Of a stretch of 64,000 nt of DNA, positions 34,077 through 41,602 are shown one piece after another. Both the position numbers and the translations under genes were made by a program. Positions within the stretch are counted from its first letter, which is position 1; each line of letters begins with the position of its first letter. The notes beneath the pieces are model-generated. The model had not been told where the DNA came from, did not search any database, and saw only the letters and a list, made by a program, of their open reading frames with translations. The DNA is taken from positions 62,001-126,000 of the forward strand of contig CAVOZI010000022.1 in the NCBI GenBank assembly GCA_963700895.1, in the 5' to 3' direction. The DNA comes from Anderseniella sp963700895 (GTDB taxonomy: Bacteria; Pseudomonadota; Alphaproteobacteria; Rhizobiales; Aestuariivirgaceae).

Positions 34077-35372
34077 ATGCCAGACGCCGCCAAGCCGATG
34101 TGCCGTGACTGCCTGGCCGACGCCCGGCCGGGCGAGCGTCGCTGTCCGTCGTGTGGTTCGCCGCGGTTGATCAGCCATCCCCGCCTGCATGAACTGGCAA
34201 TCGCCCATATCGATTGCGATGCCTTCTATGCTGCCGTCGAGAAGCGCGACCGGCCGGAACTGGCCGACAAGCCGGTCATCGTCGGCGGCGGCACGCGCGG
34301 CGTTGTGTCCACGGCCTGTTACGTGGCGCGCATCCGCGGTGTGAAGTCCGCCATGCCGATGTTCAAGGCTCTCGCGGCCTGTCCCGATGCGGTTGTGATA
34401 AAGCCGGACATGGCGAAGTATGCCGAAGCCGGCCGCCAGGTGCGCGCGCTGATGCAGGAGCTCACGCCGCTGGTCGAGCCGTTGTCCATCGACGAAGCGT
34501 TTCTCGACCTGTCGGGCACGGCGCGGCTGCACGGCATGAGCCCCGCCCGGGCGCTGGCCCGGCTGGTCAGGAAAATCGAGGCCGAGGTCGGCATCACCGC
34601 CTCCATCGGACTGGCCCACACCAAGTATCTCGCCAAACTCGCATCCGACATGGACAAGCCGCGCGGCTTCTTCGTGCTCGGTCCGGACGAATGCATCGCC
34701 TTCCTGCGGGAGAAGCCGGTGGGCTTCATCTGGGGCGTCGGCAAGGCCATGCAGGACAAGTTGCACGCAGACGGCATCCGCATGATCGGCCAGTTGCAAA
34801 CAATGGATAAGGTAGAACTGATGCGCCGCTATGGCAGCATGGGATCGAGGCTCTATCACCTGTCGCGCGGCGAGGATGCGCGCACCGTGTCACCCGATCA
34901 CGAGTCGAAAAGCATCTCCGCCGAGACGACCTTCGACAACGACATGGCAGACGCCGCGCAGCTGGAAAAGCTGCTGTGGACCCTGTCGGAAAAGGTGTCG
35001 CGCCGCGCAAAGAAGGAAGCCATGGCCGGTCACACCGTGACGCTGAAACTCAAGACCACCGACTTCCGCACCCGCACCCGCGCCACCTCGCTGAGTGAGC
35101 CCACCGCACTTGCGGCCCGCATTTTCGATGCGGCCCGTCCCCTGCTCATGCGAGAGGCAGATGGACGAACGCAATTCCGGCTGATTGGCGTCGGCATCAG
35201 CCACCTGGCAAGCCTTGATGCCGGGTCGCTGGCCGGCGGGCTGGACCAGAAGGCTGCCAGTCAGGCGCGCGCAGAACTGGCCATGGACAGGTTGCGTGAC
35301 AAGTTCGGGGTTGGCGCCATCAGCAAGGGCCGCTCTCTGGCGAAACCGGCAAAAGGTACGAAAGACTGTTGA
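34077..35372 (+). CDS. dinB: DNA polymerase IV
   Basis: A 431-residue Y-family polymerase for translesion synthesis. Catalytic Asp residues lie in IAHIDCDAFYAAVEKRD and SIDEAFLDLSG; the LHADGIRMIGQL helix-hairpin-helix and the little-finger domain follow. The N-terminus carries a zinc ribbon (C9, C12, C23, C26), an addition seen in some alphaproteobacterial DinB. ATG 34077 is preferred to starts inside the lyase gene. A LexA box is not visible directly upstream, in line with its place in an operon. Confidence 0.94.
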   Translation: MPDAAKPMCRDCLADARPGERRCPSCGSPRLISHPRLHELAIAHIDCDAFYAAVEKRDRPELADKPVIVGGGTRGVVSTACYVARIRGVKSAMPMFKALAACPDAVVIKPDMAKYAEAGRQVRALMQELTPLVEPLSIDEAFLDLSGTARLHGMSPARALARLVRKIEAEVGITASIGLAHTKYLAKLASDMDKPRGFFVLGPDECIAFLREKPVGFIWGVGKAMQDKLHADGIRMIGQLQTMDKVELMRRYGSMGSRLYHLSRGEDARTVSPDHESKSISAETTFDNDMADAAQLEKLLWTLSEKVSRRAKKEAMAGHTVTLKLKTTDFRTRTRATSLSEPTALAARIFDAARPLLMREADGRTQFRLIGVGISHLASLDAGSLAGGLDQKAASQARAELAMDRLRDKFGVGAISKGRSLAKPAKGTKDC

Positions 35373-35379
35373 ACGCGGC

Positions 35380-36204
35380 TTATTGCTTGCACTCGCCCTG
35401 TTCGAAGACCTCGAGATCAGCCAGGTTGGCATTGAGGGAAAAATCCGTGTAATTCAGCGTCATGTCGCCGGAAATGCCGTTCTGATAGAGCCGCATGTTG
35501 ATCTGGTAGTCGGGCGTTTCCTGCTCTTTCTTGTCCGGCTTGTAGTAGGAAATGGTCACCGGCCAGCTGGGCTGCCCGCCGACGCCGGCAAACTTGCCCG
35601 CTGACGTTTCTTCTGCTGGCGACTTTTCAGTGCCGATGAAGGTGATCGCGATGGCCGGATTGGCGCCGTCGGAGCCGTCATAGAGGAGCGCTTCGTCACG
35701 GGTTTTGCCGTCCATTGCAGCCTGGACCAGCTTCAACTGGTGATTGACCGGGAAGATGACGCCGTCCGGCAGGGTGAATGCTTCAGGCGCAGGCTTGGTG
35801 ATGGCCCCGCCCGCCTGGCCATCCTTGAGCTCTGCCTTCAGTTCCTTTTCTTCCTGCAGCTGGCTGTCGACATACTGGCTCTGGACATAGCGCAGCTGGT
35901 CATTGTCGCCCGATTCCCACATCGACGAGCGGCTGTCGAGAACGCGGGACTTGCCGCCGGACAGGAAAAACTGGTTGATCATGCGGAAATTGATGGTCCA
36001 GCCTTCGCACCCTGAGCCGAGAAACTCGATGACCATGCGCCCTTGCGCGCCGTCGATTCCGCTGCGCTCTTCGGCGGACTTTAGCGAAATGTCATAGACG
36101 GCCCGATGCGGAACCAGGTTCGGTGCTGCCGCCTGAGCGGTTGCCACAGGCATCAACATCATCAGGGCCGCACCCAGTGCCGCCCGCCGTCCAACATGCT
36201 TCAC
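35380..36204 (-). CDS. eipB: EipB-like periplasmic protein (DUF1849)
   Basis: An exported 274-residue protein of the DUF1849/EipB family, linked in Brucella to cell-envelope integrity. The signal peptide is MKHVGRRAALGAALMML with cleavage near AQA|AAPN. The disulfide pair known in EipB is matched by the cysteines in GSGCEGW and the C-terminal EQGECKQ. Start GTG 36204 has AGGGAG upstream; GTG 36225 is an alternative. It converges with dinB, seven bases apart. Confidence 0.85.
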   Translation of the reverse strand: MKHVGRRAALGAALMMLMPVATAQAAAPNLVPHRAVYDISLKSAEERSGIDGAQGRMVIEFLGSGCEGWTINFRMINQFFLSGGKSRVLDSRSSMWESGDNDQLRYVQSQYVDSQLQEEKELKAELKDGQAGGAITKPAPEAFTLPDGVIFPVNHQLKLVQAAMDGKTRDEALLYDGSDGANPAIAITFIGTEKSPAEETSAGKFAGVGGQPSWPVTISYYKPDKKEQETPDYQINMRLYQNGISGDMTLNYTDFSLNANLADLEVFEQGECKQ

Positions 36205-36264
36205 GTTCCGCAACTCCCTGTGCACCTCGCCGGACGTCGAAGATCAGCGCCCGGCCGCCACTCG

Positions 36265-37221
36265 TCAAGTTAACACGTTCCTTGGTTGCCCGCCGAAAAA
36301 GGCATTTACATGGTCAACCGTCTGGCGCCAGCATTCGGTCTGCGCCTCAAGGCTGGCCCAGGCCACGTGCGGGGTGATGATGACGTTGGGCCGGTCCATG
36401 ACCTTGAGCAGCGGCTGGTCCGGCGCCGGTGGTTCCTTGGTCAGCACATCGAAGCCGATGCCCGCGATCAACCCTTCATCCAGTGCCGTCACGATGTCTG
36501 CCTCGTTGACCAGGCCGCCCCGCGAGGTGTTGATGATGAAGGGCTTCTTCTTCATCTTCCGGAACTCGAGCATGGCGATCATGTTGCGCGTGGCGTCCAT
36601 CAGCGGGCAGTGCAGCGTGATGATGTCGGACCGCTCCAGCACCTCGTCGAACGGCGTGTACAGTGGCCCGAGGCCGGATACGCCCTTGTGCGCGGCAAAC
36701 AGCGGCTTCATGCCAAACGCCCGCGCAATGTCGGCCACGCCCTGACCCAGGTTGCCTTCGCCGAAAATGCCAAGCACCGAGCCCGCAAGGTCCTTGATCG
36801 GGTGGGTGTGGAAGCAGAACTGCCCGCTCTTCTGCCACATGCCGTTGGCCACGTCGCGCTGATAGCCGACGATGCCGCGCCGCAGCGCGAAGATCAGTCC
36901 GAACGTATGTTCCGGCACCGTATGGGTTGCATAACCGCGCACGTTGGAAACAGTGACGCCATGATCCTTGCAGGCCGGAATGTCGATCACGTCATAGCCG
37001 GTCGCCGCCACGGACACCATCTTCAGGTCCGGCAACTGCTCAAGGCTTTCGCGGCGGATCGGCACCTTGTTGGTGATGGCCACAGTGGCGCCCTTGAGCC
37101 GTTCGACGATCTTGTCTGCCGGCGTATTGTCGTATTCCACCCATTCATGCTCGATGGCCGGACGCACCAGCTCCACCTCGGGCGCGAACGTTCCCCGGTC
37201 CAGAAATACGATCTTCGTCAT
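36265..37221 (-). CDS. D-2-hydroxyacid dehydrogenase (hydroxypyruvate/glycerate type)
   Basis: A 318-residue NAD(P)-dependent dehydrogenase. The nucleotide-binding loop is GIFGEGNLGQGVAD (a variant GxGxxG), and the catalytic motifs INTSRGGLVNEAD and the histidine in ITPHVAWAS are present. The pattern is closest to glycerate dehydrogenase/hydroxypyruvate reductase; the exact substrate is not certain. Divergent from the RidA gene. Confidence 0.87.
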   Translation of the reverse strand: MTKIVFLDRGTFAPEVELVRPAIEHEWVEYDNTPADKIVERLKGATVAITNKVPIRRESLEQLPDLKMVSVAATGYDVIDIPACKDHGVTVSNVRGYATHTVPEHTFGLIFALRRGIVGYQRDVANGMWQKSGQFCFHTHPIKDLAGSVLGIFGEGNLGQGVADIARAFGMKPLFAAHKGVSGLGPLYTPFDEVLERSDIITLHCPLMDATRNMIAMLEFRKMKKKPFIINTSRGGLVNEADIVTALDEGLIAGIGFDVLTKEPPAPDQPLLKVMDRPNVIITPHVAWASLEAQTECWRQTVDHVNAFFGGQPRNVLT

Positions 37222-37438
37222 CTCGGCTCCTACCCTTTTGACTTTGGTCTGATGGGTTCAGCTTTAGCGCGGCGATGGGGGCCTCGCAACTGCGGTGAAA
37301 CGACACTCCACGATATGGAACACCCTTCCGCGCATGGCAGATGCCCGCCCGGCGGGGCTGGACGCAGCTTGTGCGCTCGCCCTAGATTGGCCCCCGAACC
37401 AATCACCAATCGAAACAATCACAAAAGGCAGGAAATTC

Positions 37439-37903
37439 ATGGGCCAGATCGACAAGCGACTTGCGGAACTCGGCATCGAAATCCCAACCCCGGCAGCGCC
37501 GGTGGCCAACTATGTAGGCTGGGTCCGCACTGGCAACCTGGTGTTCACGGCGGGCCAGGTGCCGCTCAAGGACGGCGAGTTCCTGTACAAGGGCATCGTT
37601 CCCGACCAGTGCTCCGAGGAAGATGCCAAGCAGGCCGCGCGGCTGTGCGCCATCAATATCATCGCCCAGCTCAAGCAAGCCTGTGACGGCGACCTCGACC
37701 GGGTCAAGCGCATCGTCAAGCTGGTCGGTTTCGTCAACGGCGCGCCCGGTTTCGGCGGCCAGCCCGGCATCATCAATGGCGCGTCAGACCTGATGGTCGA
37801 GGTGTTCGGCGACAAGGGCAAGCACGCCCGCTCAGCCGTGGGCGCAGGCTCGCTGCCAATCAACCTGTCGGTCGAGATCGAGGCCGTGGCCGAGATCGAG
37901 TAA
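37439..37903 (+). CDS. RidA/YjgF family protein
   Basis: A 154-residue protein of the RidA-like (YjgF/YER057c/UK114) superfamily, of the longer subgroup (GQIDKRLAELGIEIPTPAAPVANY, FTAGQVPL, GHARSAVG-type: KHARSAVGAGSLP). RidA proteins hydrolyse reactive enamine/imine intermediates; the arginine in HARSAVG is the usual ligand-binding residue. A ribosome site AGGA precedes ATG 37439. The GDPD gene follows after 26 bases. Confidence 0.9.
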   Translation: MGQIDKRLAELGIEIPTPAAPVANYVGWVRTGNLVFTAGQVPLKDGEFLYKGIVPDQCSEEDAKQAARLCAINIIAQLKQACDGDLDRVKRIVKLVGFVNGAPGFGGQPGIINGASDLMVEVFGDKGKHARSAVGAGSLPINLSVEIEAVAEIE

Positions 37904-37929
37904 GCCCTCAACGTCCGAGATCTGCCGCC

Positions 37930-38685
37930 ATGTGGCGTCCATCAAACCCGTTGAGCGATTGGCTGACCGAGCGGCCGATCGCCCATCGGGGCCTGCACGA
38001 CAAGGCTGCCGGTATCGAGGAAAACTCGCTGGAGGCGTTTGCCGCCGCCATCACCCAGGGCTATGCGATCGAATGCGACCTGCAATTGTCCGCCGATGGC
38101 GAGGCAATGGTATTCCACGACGACACGCTGGACCGGCTGACCCACCAGAGCGGTCCGGTCATCGCCCGCCCGGCTGCTGAACTGCAGGAGATCGCCTATA
38201 GCCACGGGCGCGGCACGATCCCGATCCTTGACCAGTTGCTCGGCCTTGCTGACGGCGACGTGGCACTGGTGATCGAACTGAAGAGCCACTGGAATGGCGA
38301 TACCCGGCTGGCGGCCCGCGTGGCGGCGCTGCTGGCGGGATATGACGGACCGGTGGCGGTCATGTCGTTCGACCCGGTTCCCATTGCGTGGCTGGCCGAC
38401 AATGCGCCGGGCTTGTTGCGCGGCATCGTGGCGGATGGCGCAACCGACCCGGAATATGCCCAGCTTTCATTGCCTTCAAGGCTGAATTTGCGTGAATTTC
38501 GCCACGTTTCCGCCACCCGGCCCGACTTTCTCTCGCTGTGGCGCGAGTGGCTGCCATCGCCGGTATCGCGTGAGGCGCGGGCGGCGGGGCTTCCTCTCAT
38601 CACGTGGACGATCCGCAACAACCAACAGGCGTCTGACGCGTTAAGGTGGTGCGACCAGATCACCTTCGAGGGCTACCGTCCCTGA
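37930..38685 (+). CDS. Glycerophosphodiester phosphodiesterase family protein
   Basis: A 251-residue GDPD-fold enzyme without signal peptide, so probably cytoplasmic (UgpQ type). Active-site motifs: IAHRGLHD, EENSLEAF, IECDLQLSADGEAMVFHDDTL (written here in overlap with its two acidic ligands and His) and VIELKSH. It likely releases glycerol-3-phosphate from glycerophosphodiesters. The next gene starts five bases after its stop. Confidence 0.9.
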   Translation: MWRPSNPLSDWLTERPIAHRGLHDKAAGIEENSLEAFAAAITQGYAIECDLQLSADGEAMVFHDDTLDRLTHQSGPVIARPAAELQEIAYSHGRGTIPILDQLLGLADGDVALVIELKSHWNGDTRLAARVAALLAGYDGPVAVMSFDPVPIAWLADNAPGLLRGIVADGATDPEYAQLSLPSRLNLREFRHVSATRPDFLSLWREWLPSPVSREARAAGLPLITWTIRNNQQASDALRWCDQITFEGYRP

Positions 38686-38690
38686 CGTCC

Positions 38691-39893
38691 ATGACCACCA
38701 CGACCGCCGAACAGCAATTCGTAATCGAGGTTCACCAGTCACTGTCCGCCATCGCGGCCGAGACGTGGGACGCCTGCGCCAACCCTCCAGGTCAGCCGCA
38801 CAACCCGTTTGTTCGCCATGCTTTCCTCAACGCACTTGAGCAATCCGGATCGGCGGTGGCGGAAACCGGCTGGCTGGGCCAACACCTGCAACTGCGGGAT
38901 GGGAAGGGCGATACGCTTGCCGTGATGCCCTGCTATCTGAAGAACCACAGCCAGGGCGAGTATGTGTTCGATTATGGCTGGGCAGAGGCCATTCAGCGCG
39001 CCGGCGGGCGGTACTATCCGAAACTGCAGGTGTCGGTGCCGTTCACCCCGGCATCAGGCCCGCGTGTGCTGACGGCAGACCGCGACCGCCTGCCCTCCAT
39101 CCGGGCCGCCATGGGCAATGCGGCGGAGCAATTGTGCGAGCAGCTTGGCGCGTCGTCGGTGCACATGACATTCCTCAAGCAGGACGAATACGACGACTTC
39201 GGCCAACAGGACTGGCTGCAGCGCAACGACACCCAGTTCCATTGGTACAATGAGGGTTTTTCCTCGTTTGATCAATTTCTTGACACCCTTTCTTCACGCA
39301 AGCGGAAGAACATCCGCAAGGAACGCAATGCGGTCCACGAGAGTGGTCTGGAGATCATGTGCCTTACGGGCAAGGACATCACCGAGGAACACTGGGACCA
39401 CTTCTTTCGCTTCTACATGGACACAGGCTCGCGCAAGTGGGGCACGCCTTACCTCACCCGCGAGTTCTTTTCCCGCGTTGGCGAAACCATGGCCGAGGAC
39501 ATTCTGCTGGTGATGGTTCGCAACAATGGCCGGTGGATTGCCGGGGCCATCAACTTCATTGGTGGCGACACGCTCTATGGCCGCAACTGGGGCTGCATCG
39601 AGTACCACCACTGCCTGCACTTCGAGGTCTGCTATTACCAGGCCATCGACTTCGCCATCGAGCGTGGGCTGAACACGGTCGAGGCCGGCGCGCAAGGGGC
39701 GCACAAGCTGGCCCGCGGCTATTTGCCGGTCACAACCCGGTCAGTCCACTATATCCGCGACCCGCGCCTGCACCGCGCCGTAGCGGATTACCTGGAACAC
39801 GAACGCCGCGCGGTCGAACGTGACAACCAGCATCTGGGTGAACATTCGCCGTTCCGCAAAGGCGTCGAGCGTGATCTTGAAGGCGATTTCTGA
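38691..39893 (+). CDS. GNAT family N-acetyltransferase (DUF482/FemAB-like)
   Basis: A 400-residue protein of the DUF482 family, a double-GNAT fold related to FemAB peptidyltransferases. Typical motifs: NPFVRHAFLNALE, YVFDYGWAEA, FSSFDQFLDTLSSRKRKNIR, DTGSRKWGTPYLTR and EAGAQGAHKLARGYLPV. The function is unknown; it follows the GDPD gene closely, a pairing common in this group. Confidence 0.88.
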   Translation: MTTTTAEQQFVIEVHQSLSAIAAETWDACANPPGQPHNPFVRHAFLNALEQSGSAVAETGWLGQHLQLRDGKGDTLAVMPCYLKNHSQGEYVFDYGWAEAIQRAGGRYYPKLQVSVPFTPASGPRVLTADRDRLPSIRAAMGNAAEQLCEQLGASSVHMTFLKQDEYDDFGQQDWLQRNDTQFHWYNEGFSSFDQFLDTLSSRKRKNIRKERNAVHESGLEIMCLTGKDITEEHWDHFFRFYMDTGSRKWGTPYLTREFFSRVGETMAEDILLVMVRNNGRWIAGAINFIGGDTLYGRNWGCIEYHHCLHFEVCYYQAIDFAIERGLNTVEAGAQGAHKLARGYLPVTTRSVHYIRDPRLHRAVADYLEHERRAVERDNQHLGEHSPFRKGVERDLEGDF

Positions 39894-39964
39894 GGGCTTG
39901 GCCCTGATGCAAGCTTGCGTTACTCATCAAGTATAGGCCGGATGCCAAGCGGGAATGAGCAAAG

Positions 39965-40387
39965 ATGAACAGCTACGACGACCAGAACGTATTCGCCAAG
40001 ATCCTTCGCGGGGAGTTGCCCGCCCACAAGATCTACGAGGATGACAAGACCATCGCCATCATGGACATCATGCCTCGTTCCGATGGTCATGCGCTGGTGA
40101 TCCCAAGGGCGGCCTCGCGCAACCTGCTGGACATTTCCGCCGATGATCTCGCCGCCGTCTACGCCACGGTGCAGAAGCTGGCGAAGGCAGCGGCCAAGGC
40201 TTTCGGCGCTGATGGCGTCACCATCCAGCAGTTCAACGAACCCGCCGGCGGCCAGGTGGTGTTCCACACCCACGTCCACGTCATCCCGCGCCATGAAGGT
40301 GTCAGCTTGCGGCCTCATACCGGCCAGATGGCCGACCAGGACGACCTGAAGGCGTGGGCTGAAAAGTGGCGCGCGGCGCTGGCCTAA
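39965..40387 (+). CDS. HIT family hydrolase
   Basis: A 140-residue histidine triad protein with the motif HTHVHVIPRH and the N-terminal FAKILRGELPAHKIYEDD. Such proteins hydrolyse nucleotide phosphoramidates (HinT type). It overlaps the end of azlD convergently by four bases. Confidence 0.93.
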   Translation: MNSYDDQNVFAKILRGELPAHKIYEDDKTIAIMDIMPRSDGHALVIPRAASRNLLDISADDLAAVYATVQKLAKAAAKAFGADGVTIQQFNEPAGGQVVFHTHVHVIPRHEGVSLRPHTGQMADQDDLKAWAEKWRAALA

Positions 40388-40719
40388 CCGATAGCCACCG
40401 CGAGCACGCCCAGCGCAAGAACGCACGCAAAGGTGCCTGCCTGGGTGGCACGGCCCCACAGGGCGAACACGGCCACGCCCGCCGCGATGGCCAGCAGCCG
40501 CGCGGCCAGCGGAATGTCGGCCAGCACGCCCGAGGGCGCAATGACGATGCGCATGACGAGCGCCGCCACCAGCGCGGTGGAAACTGCCCTCACCCACAAA
40601 AGGACGTCGCTTTCCGGGTCGATGCGGGTGACTGCCACCACACCTAGCAGACGCCAGACATAGGTGATCGCCATGCCCGCAGGCACCATGCAGGCGATGA
40701 TCCAAATTGCCTCACTCAT
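40384..40719 (-). CDS. AzlD family transport subunit
   Basis: A small protein (111 residues) with four hydrophobic helices, of the AzlD family, which together with AzlC exports branched-chain amino acids. ATG 40719 overlaps the azlC stop; GTG 40728 is an alternative. The residues RALP-type loop is replaced by DVLLWVRAVSTALVAA, still typical of the family. Confidence 0.85.
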   Translation of the reverse strand: MSEAIWIIACMVPAGMAITYVWRLLGVVAVTRIDPESDVLLWVRAVSTALVAALVMRIVIAPSGVLADIPLAARLLAIAAGVAVFALWGRATQAGTFACVLALGVLAVAIG

Positions 40720-41476
40720 GTGGATCACCCCGGTTGATCAGCCCCTTGCGGCGGGGCCTGAACAGCAGGAACGCCAGCGTGCCACCGCCGACGCCGGCCA
40801 GCAGCAGGTCGAAATCGGGCGCATACCAGCGCGCCAGCGGCAGCAGCACGGCGCCAGCGGCAATCGCTGCCCAGTCGAACCACCACCTGGCGCTTGCCAG
40901 CAATGACAACAAAAAGAAGGCGGGCGTAAAGAATACCATGCACGCTGCCAGCACTGGCGGCAGCCTGTCCGCCACGTGAAAGCCCACCGGCACCACCACG
41001 CACATCGCCACCATCAGCGTCGCGCCAAGACCTATCAGCCAGGGCAGATGCTGGCGCTTCGGCACCTTGTCGAGATGGGTGACCGACAACAGCCAGATGG
41101 TGACGGCGGTGAAGTAAGCCAGCAGGAATTCCGGCCAGCGCGCCGCACCCGGCAGCCGCACCTGCGCCAGTACGCCGATCACCATCGGCAACAGCCGGAC
41201 CGCCGTCAGCGACACCGCCGCCGCGATCAGCAGCAGTGCCGCACCCGCCTGCCACATGGTCACGAACAGCACCTGCCCCGGCAGCGCCCAGATCAGCGGG
41301 ATGGTTGCCATGCCGGCCAGCAGCGGAAAGTCCAGATCGTTGATCAGCGCGCCGAAACCGATGAAGGAACACGCCATCACCAGGCCCGGCATCGACAGCG
41401 CCGCACGCATGCCGCCCCAAACACCCGTCCAGTCATAGGTGTCGCGTTCGACTTGCAGGTTAGGTTGCTCGTTCAT
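40712..41476 (-). CDS. AzlC family ABC-type amino acid exporter subunit
   Basis: A 254-residue membrane protein of the AzlC family (GMRAALSMPGLVMACSFIGFGAL written in part: RAALSMPGLVM; IPLIWALPGQVLF; LLPMVIGVLAQVRLP). Five or more helices are visible. With AzlD it forms an exporter of branched-chain or related amino acids. The azlC and azlD frames overlap by eight bases. Confidence 0.87.
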   Translation of the reverse strand: MNEQPNLQVERDTYDWTGVWGGMRAALSMPGLVMACSFIGFGALINDLDFPLLAGMATIPLIWALPGQVLFVTMWQAGAALLLIAAAVSLTAVRLLPMVIGVLAQVRLPGAARWPEFLLAYFTAVTIWLLSVTHLDKVPKRQHLPWLIGLGATLMVAMCVVVPVGFHVADRLPPVLAACMVFFTPAFFLLSLLASARWWFDWAAIAAGAVLLPLARWYAPDFDLLLAGVGGGTLAFLLFRPRRKGLINRGDPHE

Positions 41477-41545
41477 CCCTGCCCTGTTACGGACTGGCGG
41501 GTCCGGTTGACAAGCAGCGTTGCCGCATGGTGCCCATGCAAGAAC

Positions 41546-41580
41546 GTAAAAGGGCCGGACGCCTCTCAGCTCCGGCCCTT
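41546..41580 (-). terminator. clpA Rho-independent terminator
   Basis: Read on the minus strand, a 10-bp stem AAGGGCCGGA/TCCGGCCCTT (41550-41559 with 41571-41580) with an 11-base loop is followed by a short T run. It lies 22 bases after the clpA stop. Confidence 0.75.
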
Positions 41581-41602
41581 CTGGACTCGCGCCCGGTAAC
41601 GG

